Below are positions 7,096-13,629 of a DNA stretch of 39,652 nt, piece by piece. Origin of the DNA: UMGS1649 sp045637095 (GTDB lineage Bacteria; Bacillota; Clostridia; TANB77; CAG-465). The stretch spans positions 1 through 39,652 of the forward strand of contig JAZTYX010000044.1 in assembly GCA_045637095.1 (NCBI GenBank), given 5' to 3'. Both the position numbers and the translations under genes were made by a program. The notes below the pieces were generated by a model that made no database searches, was not told the DNA's origin, and worked only from the letters and a program-made list of their open reading frames with translations. Every line of letters starts with the position of its first letter. Position 1 is the first letter of the stretch.

Positions 7096-7153
7096 AAAGG
7101 ACTTTTTTTACCAAAAAAATGCGGAATGGTTGATTATTTGCTGTATGTCCTTT
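7096..7153 (-). ncRNA. Y-RNA-like unit 1: minimal stem-loop without a tRNA domain
   Basis: A 7-bp outer stem AAAGGAC/GTCCTTT encloses AT, the box ACAGCAAAT and a small inner hairpin ACCA/TGGT with a U-rich loop. It lacks any tRNA-like part but shares the outer stem plus box layout of units 2-5. It is first in the array; the predicted transcription start of the strong upstream promoter lies a few bases before it. It is not followed by a T tract, so a simple terminator is unlikely. Confidence 0.6.
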
Positions 7154-7165
7154 TCCATTTACTAA

Positions 7166-7194
7166 ATTATACCAAAATAGTAATTAAATGTCAA
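7166..7194 (-). promoter_or_regulatory. Consensus sigma-A promoter of the Y-RNA-like array
   Basis: Minus strand TTGACA (7194-7189), 17-bp spacer, TATAAT (7171-7166), a perfect consensus. The -35 lies in the last codons of the Ro60-like gene. Predicted start is about 7160, just before unit 1. No operator-like repeat overlaps it, so the array may be made constitutively, including in lysogens. Confidence 0.85.
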
Positions 7195-8551
7195 TGTTTT
7201 TGCAATATTCTGATAATAATTTATCTATGTATTGAGTCATATCAAATTTGTTCTCTAGTAACTTCAATAATTGTAGGTTATAGCCTGACATATAGATATT
7301 TCCATATTCATCAAATTCAGGAACAGTTTTGTTTCTATCGTTTAGATTCCACCAAATAATTTTAGTCTCTGCTCCGGCATCTCTGAATAATCTCATAGTT
7401 TGTTCTTTAGATTGTCTAGATCCGCAATCGAACTCCATATCTGATAATACTACTAGGTACTCAGGGAACTTATTTAACCCTCTTAATATTCTCATTACTG
7501 CTGCAAAGTCTGTATTTGAGCAATCTCCTGTATACATTGAGTGGTATTGTTCTTTTAGTGTTTCCCCTGTAATAGTCATTAATTGAGGATAAGAACTAAA
7601 TGATATTACTTGATTTCTTGCATAAGTTGAATGAGTTGCTATTCCGTGTGCTATTGACATAGCCTTACCTAGTAATGAACTGTTATCCTCTTTCCAACCC
7701 ATAGAACCCGATGTATCTAAGATTACGATAGCATCTAATTCTACACCTACTGTAGCGTTCTCTACTATCTTCTTACCTAGTATATCTGCATTCTCTCTTG
7801 CGCTTGTTGAAGCGTTATTAACTGTTTTATAGCTATCGTGAACAGTAGCAGTTGATACATTTACCTTTGCTTTATTCTCTTTTACTTGTTGCATATACTC
7901 GTTGAATCTATCTTTTATATCTTCTCTTTTAGAGAAACATTTTAGATACTTTGTCATAGCCAAACTTGGCACTTGTTCAAAGTCAATTGTATCTACTAGT
8001 GGGTGAGTATAAGTACCTTTCTTAAATAAATCATTTAATGGTGTACCGTCTTGTTCTTCTGCATAAGATAGTTTATATTCTACTGTCTTATCAGTTTTAA
8101 TTAACTTTCTATATTCTTTTTCAGTTAATCCCCAATGCTTACATAATGCCTTTGCTATTGCTTTATCTTTAGTTGTTAATCTAGGACACCACTTCTTAGC
8201 AAGTTGATTGTTTTCCATTACTGCTGTTCTTAAATATAGTAAGTTTGCATCTGTAGGTATATGTAACAAGTCATCGAATCTTCCTGCTTTAACTATGCAG
8301 TGAGCAGGTACATCTGCTTGTTTCATTAATTCCCTACCTAAATCTCTTCGGCCGAGTCCGTAACGTGGATCTCTTACGAACATAGAGAATATTTTTTCTC
8401 TATCACTTGTACCTATTTTTGCTTGGTCTAAGTGTTTTTCAAAGTATGCTGTCATAAATAACAAGTCTGTTAAGTTATCTCCTGTTGTTTTATATGCTAT
8501 ATCTCCGTTTTCGGTTCTTTTTGTATTTAATATTTTTTGTAATTCGTTCAT
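7184..8551 (-). CDS. Ro60/TROVE-like protein (DUF2828 type) with vWA domain
   Basis: 455 residues. The N-terminal helical-repeat half carries motifs typical of this family: NGDIAYKTTGDNLTDLLF (residues 15-32), RYGLGRRDLGREL (about 63-75) and GRFDDLLHI (about 91-99). The C-terminal vWA domain has a complete metal-binding site: DTSGSM (about 279-284), a Thr in SNTDF (about 343) and SDMEFD (about 369). In Ro60, helical repeats form a ring that binds Y RNA and misfolded RNA ends, and the vWA domain closes it. Bacterial Ro60 proteins use Y RNAs to guide exonucleases such as PNPase. The RNA array directly downstream strongly supports an RNA-binding role. It lies 10 bp after the SPFH gene, with GGGAGG before its ATG. 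Whether it is best called TROVE or DUF2828 needs a profile search. Confidence 0.85.
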   Translation of the reverse strand: MNELQKILNTKRTENGDIAYKTTGDNLTDLLFMTAYFEKHLDQAKIGTSDREKIFSMFVRDPRYGLGRRDLGRELMKQADVPAHCIVKAGRFDDLLHIPTDANLLYLRTAVMENNQLAKKWCPRLTTKDKAIAKALCKHWGLTEKEYRKLIKTDKTVEYKLSYAEEQDGTPLNDLFKKGTYTHPLVDTIDFEQVPSLAMTKYLKCFSKREDIKDRFNEYMQQVKENKAKVNVSTATVHDSYKTVNNASTSARENADILGKKIVENATVGVELDAIVILDTSGSMGWKEDNSSLLGKAMSIAHGIATHSTYARNQVISFSSYPQLMTITGETLKEQYHSMYTGDCSNTDFAAVMRILRGLNKFPEYLVVLSDMEFDCGSRQSKEQTMRLFRDAGAETKIIWWNLNDRNKTVPEFDEYGNIYMSGYNLQLLKLLENKFDMTQYIDKLLSEYCKNIDI

Positions 8552-8561
8552 AATTCCTCCC

Positions 8562-9434
8562 TTATTTCAAATCTATAAATGGTACACTATCTCCTAAGCT
8601 ATATGTAGGTAATTGTCCATTCCATTTTTCTATTGCTTTTAATTGAGCCTCTATTTTTCTTAACTCTAATAAATCTTCTGTTATTTCTTGTTTTTGTACT
8701 CTTAATGCTTCTGCTTCTGCTTTCGCTTCTGCTACTTTTTGTTCTGCTTCGATTTTAGTTTTTTCTAATTCTTGTTGTGCTTTTAATACTTGTTGCTCTG
8801 CTACTTGTTTATCTTCTATCGCTTTAGAATATTCAGCACTAAAACTAAAATTAATTATGTTGAAGTTATCTACTATTAATCCGTACTTTTCTACTTTTTC
8901 TTGTAGCGTTTCCATACATAAGATAGATACTTCACTTCTTTTTGTTATTACTTCCTCTGCTGTATATTTACTGATTACTGCTTTAATACTTTCTTGTATT
9001 GCTGGCTCTAATACTTTTATATCGTAGTCATTACCTATAGTTTTATATAGTGAACTTGCTTTAGTTCCTTCTACTCTATAGTTTACTGCTATCTTTGTGC
9101 TTATATCTTGAAGATCCTTTGAAGCAGCGCTTGTATCTACTTCGCTCTTTTGTACTTTTATATTTACTTTAACTATTTTTTCTATGTAAGGTATTTTAAA
9201 ATTTATTCCTTCTTCTATTTGAGTGTTTTGTATCTTTCCGAATCTAACTTTTAATCCTACTTCTCCTGATTTAACAGTAGTAAAGGTACTAAATACAGTT
9301 ATTAATATAAATAGTCCTATAACTCCGAATACTACTATTTTAGGGATATTTAATACTTCTTTTTCTATTTCTTTAAGTTCCCCATATGTTCCTATTGTTT
9401 CTTTTACTGTTTTTTTAAAATTAAATAATTCCAT
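8562..9434 (-). CDS. SPFH/prohibitin (Band-7) membrane protein
   Basis: 290 residues. One transmembrane segment (about 33-52, VVFGVIGLFILITVFST) precedes an SPFH domain (about 55-205, with SGEVGLKVRFGKIQ and the EEVITKRSEVS region). A long Ala/Glu/Lys coiled coil (about 208-262) follows, as in prohibitin and HflK/C-type scaffolds that oligomerise on the membrane. In phages such proteins have been suspected to modulate host membrane proteases or defence; there is no direct evidence here. It sits 10 bp upstream of the Ro60-like gene with the same orientation, so the two are probably co-expressed. Confidence 0.88.
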   Translation of the reverse strand: MELFNFKKTVKETIGTYGELKEIEKEVLNIPKIVVFGVIGLFILITVFSTFTTVKSGEVGLKVRFGKIQNTQIEEGINFKIPYIEKIVKVNIKVQKSEVDTSAASKDLQDISTKIAVNYRVEGTKASSLYKTIGNDYDIKVLEPAIQESIKAVISKYTAEEVITKRSEVSILCMETLQEKVEKYGLIVDNFNIINFSFSAEYSKAIEDKQVAEQQVLKAQQELEKTKIEAEQKVAEAKAEAEALRVQKQEITEDLLELRKIEAQLKAIEKWNGQLPTYSLGDSVPFIDLK

Positions 9435-9829
9435 TACTTACTCACTTTCAATCCTTTCAAATAACTTCTTGCTTTATCTACTGTGTAGCCACTTTCTTTT
9501 ACAAACATCTCAAATAAGAATGTTTTAATCTTAGAATAATCAATACTATCAATTACTCTCTTTCTTGCTGCGTTAGTTAATCCGCATTTCTTGTAATAGT
9601 ATGCGAATAAGAATCCTAACTCCTTATCAAATGTATCTTCTTTATGTCTTTTACTTATTGTTTTAGTATCATCGTTCCAAAACAATACTGCTGCTCCTTC
9701 GTTAATTATGTATCTTTCAGGTAATTTGCTATTTCCTATTTTAATTGGCTTAAAACACATTGGGCTGCAAGTCCAGTCAGGGGTATAAGTCCAAGTAATT
9801 ATGCCATCTCTGTTATTTGTCATATGCAT
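9434..9829 (-). CDS. Conserved-looking phage protein of unknown function
   Basis: 131 residues, starting at MHMTNN because AAAGGAGG lies just before that ATG; the longer in-frame start has no ribosome binding site. The N-terminus (TWTYTPDWTCSPMCFKPIKIG) has two Cys residues. The C-terminal half is helical and basic (AARKRVIDSIDY, KARSYLKGLKVSK). I do not recognise a family. It overlaps the lipoprotein stop by one base (TAATG) and abuts the SPFH start, so it belongs to the same accessory operon. Confidence 0.75.
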   Translation of the reverse strand: MHMTNNRDGIITWTYTPDWTCSPMCFKPIKIGNSKLPERYIINEGAAVLFWNDDTKTISKRHKEDTFDKELGFLFAYYYKKCGLTNAARKRVIDSIDYSKIKTFLFEMFVKESGYTVDKARSYLKGLKVSK

Positions 9830-10095
9830 TATTTTTCCTCCTTTATCAAAGTACAATTAAAACTTGATACTAAATATACATTTCCTTCTTTATCAATAAT
9901 TTGTAATTGTTCTCCGTCATAATCATTCCATTTTTTTATTTCTATTTCTTTTATTTCGTTGCCTATTTTGCATATTGCTTTATCATAGGTGTAATTTAAG
10001 TCTATTATTTGTTGGTTGCAGCCTGTTAATCCAAATAAGATTAATGCTGCTGCTATTACTATCCATAGCATAGTTATAACTTTTTTATTTCTCAT
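9829..10095 (-). CDS. Small lipoprotein
   Basis: 88 residues. A type II signal peptide has a basic start (MRNKK), a hydrophobic core (about 6-22) and lipobox L-T-G-C with lipidation at Cys26. The mature part (about 60 residues) is polar with a predicted beta fold (YDGEQLQIIDKEGNVYLV). Membrane-anchored extracytoplasmic lipoproteins encoded by temperate phages of Gram-positive bacteria are often superinfection-exclusion factors. That is only a guess here. It is coupled to the next gene by TAATG. Confidence 0.8.
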   Translation of the reverse strand: MRNKKVITMLWIVIAAALILFGLTGCNQQIIDLNYTYDKAICKIGNEIKEIEIKKWNDYDGEQLQIIDKEGNVYLVSSFNCTLIKEEK

Positions 10096-10204
10096 TATCT
10101 TTCCTTCCGTTTTTCCACCATCTAAACCATTTATTAATAACCACAGTTAGATAAGCTGATACGCATATGGTAATACATATACGTGCTACTATATTAATCG
10201 CCAT
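10085..10204 (-). CDS. 39-residue membrane peptide
   Basis: Starts 11 bases inside the 3' end of the acidic-protein gene and overlaps the lipoprotein start by 11 bases. A hydrophobic helix (about 3-24, INIVARICITICVSAYLTVVI) is followed by a Trp- and Lys-rich tail (KWFRWWKNGRK). The start is preceded by AAAGG. The overlapping gene packing supports that it is translated. Function unknown. Confidence 0.6.
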   Translation of the reverse strand: MAINIVARICITICVSAYLTVVINKWFRWWKNGRKDNEK

Positions 10205-10616
10205 CTTTTAACCTTTCTATTATCTTCTTTTGGTTTTTGATTAAATTATTCATTGTATTTGCTAAACAACAAAGTATTTTTGTATCTAAATTGCTATCTT
10301 CTCTAGGTTCTAGTAGAGTACCTTCTAATTCTTCAATCTCTTCAAATTCATCTTCTTCATCTAGTTCTTCAATATCTTCAAATTCATCTTCTTCATCTAG
10401 TATTTCTACTTCATTGCTTAGATATTTAGTTATATATTCATATTCACTTAAATAATCTAGTAAATATTCTCCATTTTCATTTTGATAATCAAAATCATCA
10501 TAAACATTATGTTTTCTACATTTATAAAACTTATGAATACCAACTTTAATAACATTTGGCACTTCTTCACCATTTTCTATTTTAGTTAGTAAATCTATTA
10601 TTTTAATTGTTTTCAT
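10194..10616 (-). CDS. Acidic phage protein with an internal 12-residue repeat
   Basis: 140 residues. The N-terminus (MKTIKIIDLLTKIENGEEVPNVIKV) is a motif I associate with small Firmicutes prophage proteins of unknown role. The middle holds two tandem 12-residue acidic blocks (LDEEDEFEDIEE and a near copy). The C-terminal helix is basic. The acidic block might mimic DNA or contact basic proteins, but nothing shows this. It overlaps the MazG-like stop by one base. Confidence 0.75.
   Translation of the reverse strand: MKTIKIIDLLTKIENGEEVPNVIKVGIHKFYKCRKHNVYDDFDYQNENGEYLLDYLSEYEYITKYLSNEVEILDEEDEFEDIEELDEEDEFEEIEELEGTLLEPREDSNLDTKILCCLANTMNNLIKNQKKIIERLKDGD
10329..10400 (-). repeat. Two tandem 36-bp repeats in the acidic-protein gene
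   Basis: Two near-identical 36-bp units differing at one base in the readable comparison (ctc/ata region). They are in frame and encode the duplicated acidic 12-residue block. A multiple of three keeps the frame, so copy number could vary without breaking the gene. Confidence 0.85.
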
Positions 10617-10942
10617 TATTCCTCCACACTCTCTAAAAATATCTTCTTATCAAACCTACCTTTTTTCGTTATTTTATCTATTATTGCATCGTGTAGAACA
10701 AAAGTTTTTGCCCCTGTTTCATTTAAAATGCAATAATACACATCTAAAACATCAACCAATTCCTCAAATATTTCTTCTGTTGTTTTAGCTTCTTTTAGTT
10801 CCTTTGCTTCCTCTATTAACTTATCTTTTAATGCTTCAATAAATTCTTCTTCGCTTAGAATATGATAATTAGCCTTTTTACCCTGCCCTTCAATTATTTC
10901 GGGTATTCTATCACGAACTAATTTGTTATATGTCTTTTTCAT
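10616..10942 (-). CDS. MazG-like NTP pyrophosphohydrolase
   Basis: 108 residues. It starts KKTYNKLVRDRIPEII, typical of the phosphoribosyl-ATP pyrophosphohydrolase/MazG-like family. It has the two acidic helices expected for Mg2+-NTP binding: EEAKELKE (about 44-51) and EELVDVLD (about 60-67). Members hydrolyse (d)NTPs to monophosphates and can lower alarmones or odd nucleotides. Here it would act in phage nucleotide metabolism at the end of the replication block. The ATG overlaps the stop of the 25-residue peptide gene (ATGA). Confidence 0.85.
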   Translation of the reverse strand: MKKTYNKLVRDRIPEIIEGQGKKANYHILSEEEFIEALKDKLIEEAKELKEAKTTEEIFEELVDVLDVYYCILNETGAKTFVLHDAIIDKITKKGRFDKKIFLESVEE

Positions 10943-11016
10943 TTACTACCTCCTATCACTAATGCCATTAATAGCGCTCCAAACAACAAACCTGATATAA
11001 ATACTATCCAATACAT
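10939..11016 (-). CDS. 25-residue membrane peptide
   Basis: ATG preceded by AAAGGAGG at a good distance. The product (MYWIVFISGLLFGALLMALV and five more residues) is almost one transmembrane helix with a GxxxG-like pattern. It overlaps both neighbours. Too short for family assignment; the ribosome binding site and exact coupling to the MazG-like gene are the case for it. Confidence 0.55.
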   Translation of the reverse strand: MYWIVFISGLLFGALLMALVIGGSK

Positions 11017-11168
11017 TGTTTCACCTCCTTTAATAGTTTAATCAGATCTTTATATGCTCTAGTCTTTTTTACATATGTTTCTTTTCCTTTTTCTCTATCT
11101 GCAAATTCCTGTTCTATTTGAAGTATTGTTAGTTTATATATTGCATAATCTATTAATTCTTCATTCAT
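11004..11168 (-). CDS. 54-residue helical protein, unknown
   Basis: Begins MNEELIDYAIYKL eight bases before the end of the upstream gene, with GGAAGGTGGT ahead of the start. The sequence is charged and helical with no motif known to me. It overlaps the next small gene by 13 bases, consistent with a compact early operon. Confidence 0.6.
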   Translation of the reverse strand: MNEELIDYAIYKLTILQIEQEFADREKGKETYVKKTRAYKDLIKLLKEVKQCIG

Positions 11169-11391
11169 TCATACCACCTTCCAATATTTTTTTTATATCT
11201 AGCAATCGAAGTTTATAGCTACTTAGAGGTATAATTCTTAATGATTTTTCTATGTATTCTAATGCTTCTTCTCTTAATTTGTTTAATTCTATAGGCTTAT
11301 ATTCTGTTGGAACAACCCTGCCTATATCTTTTATCGCATAACATAAATCTATTATGCTGCTGCCTTCTTTTAGTTCTACGGTATACTTCAT
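11161..11391 (-). CDS. 76-residue protein, unknown
   Basis: Mixed charged sequence (MKYTVELKEGSSIIDLCYAIKD start, helical C-terminus) with no recognised domain. It lies between the replisome organizer and the 54-residue gene in the early operon. Retained because the frame is open, the start is conventional and its end is coupled to the next gene. Confidence 0.6.
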   Translation of the reverse strand: MKYTVELKEGSSIIDLCYAIKDIGRVVPTEYKPIELNKLREEALEYIEKSLRIIPLSSYKLRLLDIKKILEGGMNE

Positions 11392-11434
11392 TAGTTCACT
11401 CTTTCACATATTACCTTTAAAGGGAAACTAATCA

Positions 11435-12313
11435 TTAAAGATTAGCTTTTCCCTTACCATACTTCTCTTTTAGTCTCGCTTGCAGTTCCGGATTAGGTTT
11501 GTACTGATTTAACATATCCTCTATTTCTTGTTGTTCTTCTGTTGTAGCTTCTTTTGGCTTTATGTCTTTATTAAACCAATCCGGTACAATTTCCTCTCTT
11601 TTGTACCTATTTGAAGCATTAGGTTTATTCTTCTTTTCTTTAACAGCAGCAACAACCCACTTTTTAATAGCCATATAACAAGATTTATATTTAGTACCTT
11701 TCATTTCGATATATTCATCTAAATATTTTATTATTTCATCAGTACTACTACTACCATAATCACTAACAAGTGATTGATATTCTTTATCTGTTAGTTTTAC
11801 ATTTTGATATTCGCCATATTTTCTTTTTATTTCTTTTACTTTATCTTTATCTCTTATCTCTATATCTTTCTCTATATCTATCTCTGTGTTGCAATTTGTT
11901 GCATCGGTGTTGCATTGCAACGCTTTTTGTTCACTTTCTTGCTTCAAAGCCCTAGATTTACGGCTTCTAATCGTTGAAGCAGTTTCGCTTCCAATACATT
12001 CTTTTGTTTCTATTAAAGAGTATTCATCTTCGCTTATTTGTTCAATAAGACCGTTCTTTATTAGAAACATTAATGTTACTTTTACATTATCTACATCTTC
12101 ATCAATTTCAAGTGCTATTTCTTCTGCAAAGGTTTCTTCTACATCTTCAAAATATAGGTTTCCACCGTCTTTAAGGCTTAATAACTGCATTTTCAAATAG
12201 ATAATAGTATATGTATCTCCCCCTGCAATTCGTCTTAATTTTTTGATTTTTTTATTTCTAAAAAAGTCCTCTTTTAATTTGAACCAAAAATATTTTTTAT
12301 TTGTTTTACTCAT
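11435..12313 (-). CDS. Phage replisome organizer / replication initiator
   Basis: Binds the phage origin and recruits the host helicase. Residues 1-110 match the N-terminal phage replisome organizer domain: YFWFKLKEDFFRNKKIKKLR, then GGDTYTIIYLKMQLLSL, a winged-helix DNA-binding part ending near IGSETASTIRSRKSRA. A variable Asp/Lys linker follows, then a DnaD-like C-terminal region (about 170-225, LTDKEYQSLVSDYG to KKWVVAAV) with a basic tail. I use the ATG rather than the GTG two codons upstream because AAAGG is nine bases from the ATG. It has its own promoter and a structured leader, and iteron-like repeats lie inside the gene. Confidence 0.88.
   Translation of the reverse strand: MSKTNKKYFWFKLKEDFFRNKKIKKLRRIAGGDTYTIIYLKMQLLSLKDGGNLYFEDVEETFAEEIALEIDEDVDNVKVTLMFLIKNGLIEQISEDEYSLIETKECIGSETASTIRSRKSRALKQESEQKALQCNTDATNCNTEIDIEKDIEIRDKDKVKEIKRKYGEYQNVKLTDKEYQSLVSDYGSSSTDEIIKYLDEYIEMKGTKYKSCYMAIKKWVVAAVKEKKNKPNASNRYKREEIVPDWFNKDIKPKEATTEEQQEIEDMLNQYKPNPELQARLKEKYGKGKANL
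11888..11921. other. GTTGCA iteron-like cluster, candidate replication origin
   Basis: Three direct GTTGCA copies (11888, 11898, 11909) and one inverted TGCAAC (11916) in 34 bp, inside the linker-coding part of the replisome organizer gene. An AT-rich, pyrimidine-biased stretch of TATCTC-like repeats at about 11835-11885 lies beside it. Phages with this initiator type commonly place the origin inside the initiator gene. The repeats also encode amino acids, so coincidence is possible. Confidence 0.45.
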
Positions 12314-12341
12314 AGCCACTTACCTTTCTGATTAGATATAC

Positions 12342-12429
12342 AAAAAAGAGCACATATTAGTAGGTAACAAACGTTGTTTGTTAAGGATAGACCTGTTACC
12401 CACTAATACATACTCTTAATTGTCTATCC
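12342..12429 (-). promoter_or_regulatory. Structured leader: 24-bp terminator-like hairpin with possible pseudoknot
   Basis: On the minus-strand transcript, 12417-12394 pairs with 12369-12346 over 24 consecutive positions (20 Watson-Crick, 4 G-U), followed by TTTTTT, so it reads as an intrinsic terminator just ahead of the replisome organizer gene. Eight bases at the 5' end of the transcript (GGATAGAC, 12429-12422) are perfectly complementary to GTCTATCC in the hairpin loop (12392-12385). This allows an H-type pseudoknot. A further loop hairpin AACAAAC/GTTTGTT competes with the top of the long stem. An attenuator or a small regulatory RNA controlling replication is the natural reading. Confidence 0.75.
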
Positions 12430-12441
12430 CTAACTAATATA

Positions 12442-12470
12442 ATTATACTACCATAATATGGAAAAATCAA
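12442..12470 (-). promoter_or_regulatory. Promoter of the replisome organizer leader
   Basis: Minus strand TTGATT (12470-12465), 17-bp spacer, TATAAT (12447-12442). The predicted start near 12435 places GGATAGAC of the pseudoknot at the extreme 5' end of the RNA. GAAGCA-type operator motifs lie upstream. Confidence 0.75.
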
Positions 12471-12496
12471 TACTATAGAAGCAATTTTGTGTAAAT

Positions 12497-12514
12497 GTTT
12501 CTCTTTTGAAGCAA
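12497..12514. promoter_or_regulatory. Operator-like site (GAAGCA family)
   Basis: GTTTCTCTTTTGAAGCAA, an imperfect dyad (GTTTC...GAAGC), identical over 18 bp to 19204-19221. It lies next to a second TATAAT on the minus strand and upstream of the replication leader promoter. A half-site GAAGCAA lies at 12478. Probably bound by the CI-like or Cro-like protein. Confidence 0.6.
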
Positions 12515-12539
12515 TTATACTATGTAAGAAGTTGTTTTG

Positions 12540-12761
12540 CTAATCATCTGCCTCTATGCTTCCTAGTTGATATAAATGGCGATTGATGAACTTAGTTATG
12601 TTCTTTTCTGTTTTTCTTGGTATTACATTCTTGCTCCAAAGTTCTTTAAGTATTCCTAATTCGTACTCGACATCTATATTTGGATATAAAGCCTTCCAAT
12701 ACTCCAATTGCTCTTTAGTAATGGTGTAGGCTTTATTATCTTTAAGTGCTATTTCTATCAT
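12540..12761 (-). CDS. Replication-region protein with phage C-terminal W...YP.IDV.EL motif
   Basis: 73 residues starting at MIEIALKD; AGAGGAGGG sits before this ATG, whereas the longer start lacks a site. The motif EYWKALYPNIDVEYELGILKELW followed by PRKTEKNITKFINRHL resembles a short domain found alone or at the C-terminus of phage replication proteins (substrate of replisome assembly in some phages, otherwise undefined). Its start overlaps the stop of the winged-helix gene by one base. Confidence 0.7.
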   Translation of the reverse strand: MIEIALKDNKAYTITKEQLEYWKALYPNIDVEYELGILKELWSKNVIPRKTEKNITKFINRHLYQLGSIEADD

Positions 12762-12967
12762 TATTTTCCCTCCTCTAGCCAATATCTTTTATACTGTACC
12801 TTTTCGCCGTATCTATTTATTGTTGTTTCCCATTCGTCAGCTACGTTATATTCCTTACGAATTTGTCTTATGTATTCACTTAACCTAGTACAACCTAAAT
12901 CTATAAAAGCATTAAATGTTGTTATAGATCCAAACTCTCTCATATAATTTAAAATTCGTTCTCGCAT
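12761..12967 (-). CDS. Small winged-helix DNA-binding protein
   Basis: 68 residues: RILNYMREFGSITTFNAFIDLGCTRLSEYIRQIRKEYN followed by a short beta wing (ETTINRYGEKVQYKRYWL). This is the pattern of the small phage HTH_39-type domain, in which the helix after LGC..L would read DNA. It overlaps RusA upstream and the 73-residue gene downstream. Role in replication or regulation unknown. Confidence 0.75.
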   Translation of the reverse strand: MRERILNYMREFGSITTFNAFIDLGCTRLSEYIRQIRKEYNVADEWETTINRYGEKVQYKRYWLEEGK

Positions 12968-13311
12968 TCTTCTACCTCCAAAACAACCTTTGCATGTTTC
13001 CCATAACCAAAACTATCTGTAAATGCAGCTACACATTTCCTATTGTCATCTTGTAATTTCCCAAACTTCACTAACGCATCAAGAATAAATTTTTTAGCAA
13101 AGGCTATATTATCTAAATCTCGCCTTTTATTGCATTCAACCCAATGAAAATGTATTTTAATAGGCTTAGTCCACTTAGGCATTCTTGTTAAAAATACGCC
13201 TATATCTGCTTCTACATCTCTCTTGAATTTAGCTGCTTGATATTTATTGCTCCTACATACTCTTATGTAATCGTTTAGTGAAGGCAATTTTAACGGTATT
13301 TCAAATTTCAT
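12949..13311 (-). CDS. rusA: RusA-family Holliday junction resolvase
   Basis: Homodimeric Mg2+-dependent endonuclease that cuts four-way junctions left by recombination before packaging. 120 residues with P-SLNDYIR near the N-terminus and the catalytic acidic motif RRDLDNIAFAKKFILDAL (about 65-82; Asp residues 67 and 69), then LQDDNRKCV (about 88-96), all characteristic of RusA. It works downstream of the Erf/YqaJ recombination pair encoded in the same operon. Overlaps both neighbours. Confidence 0.92.
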   Translation of the reverse strand: MKFEIPLKLPSLNDYIRVCRSNKYQAAKFKRDVEADIGVFLTRMPKWTKPIKIHFHWVECNKRRDLDNIAFAKKFILDALVKFGKLQDDNRKCVAAFTDSFGYGKHAKVVLEVEECENEF

Positions 13312-13613
13312 AAATAATTCCTCCCAAATATTTTTCTAAAATCACCAACAGTCCAGTTATAATATTCCATTGCTTTTTGTTGTCCTATTTTGTGCCATTT
13401 ATCACATAAAGCAGTATCAAAATGTATTCCCTTACATTCATATTGGTTGTGATGTTCGGCTTGGCATAAAGGAATAACCAAGCCATATTTAATACTTAAT
13501 TGCCTTTTAGCAGTACCATAAAATATTTCGTGTTTGTTTATTCCATATCTGCCACATTCAATACATTGTTCTAAATTATCAGTTAAGATACTATATCTTT
13601 TATCTTTTCCCAT
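13308..13613 (-). CDS. HNH-like zinc-binding protein
   Basis: 101 residues. A CIECG knuckle (about 17-21), NKHEIFYGTAKR (about 26-37), CQAEHHNQYECKG and CDKWHKIGQQKAMEYY give the Cys/His spacing of degenerate HNH nucleases found in phage recombination regions (Ref/NinG-like or DUF968-like). Whether it cuts DNA is not certain because the canonical N-H part is altered. It overlaps RusA by four bases, which suggests joint action in recombination. Confidence 0.7.
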   Translation of the reverse strand: MGKDKRYSILTDNLEQCIECGRYGINKHEIFYGTAKRQLSIKYGLVIPLCQAEHHNQYECKGIHFDTALCDKWHKIGQQKAMEYYNWTVGDFRKIFGRNYL

Positions 13614-13629
13614 ACATTAACCTCCTAAA

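Noticed and set aside
7096..7153. Unit 1 as the terminator of the Ro60-like gene.
   Set aside because: The stem is not followed by a T tract, it lies downstream of a perfect promoter, and it shares the ACAGCAAA box with the other units.
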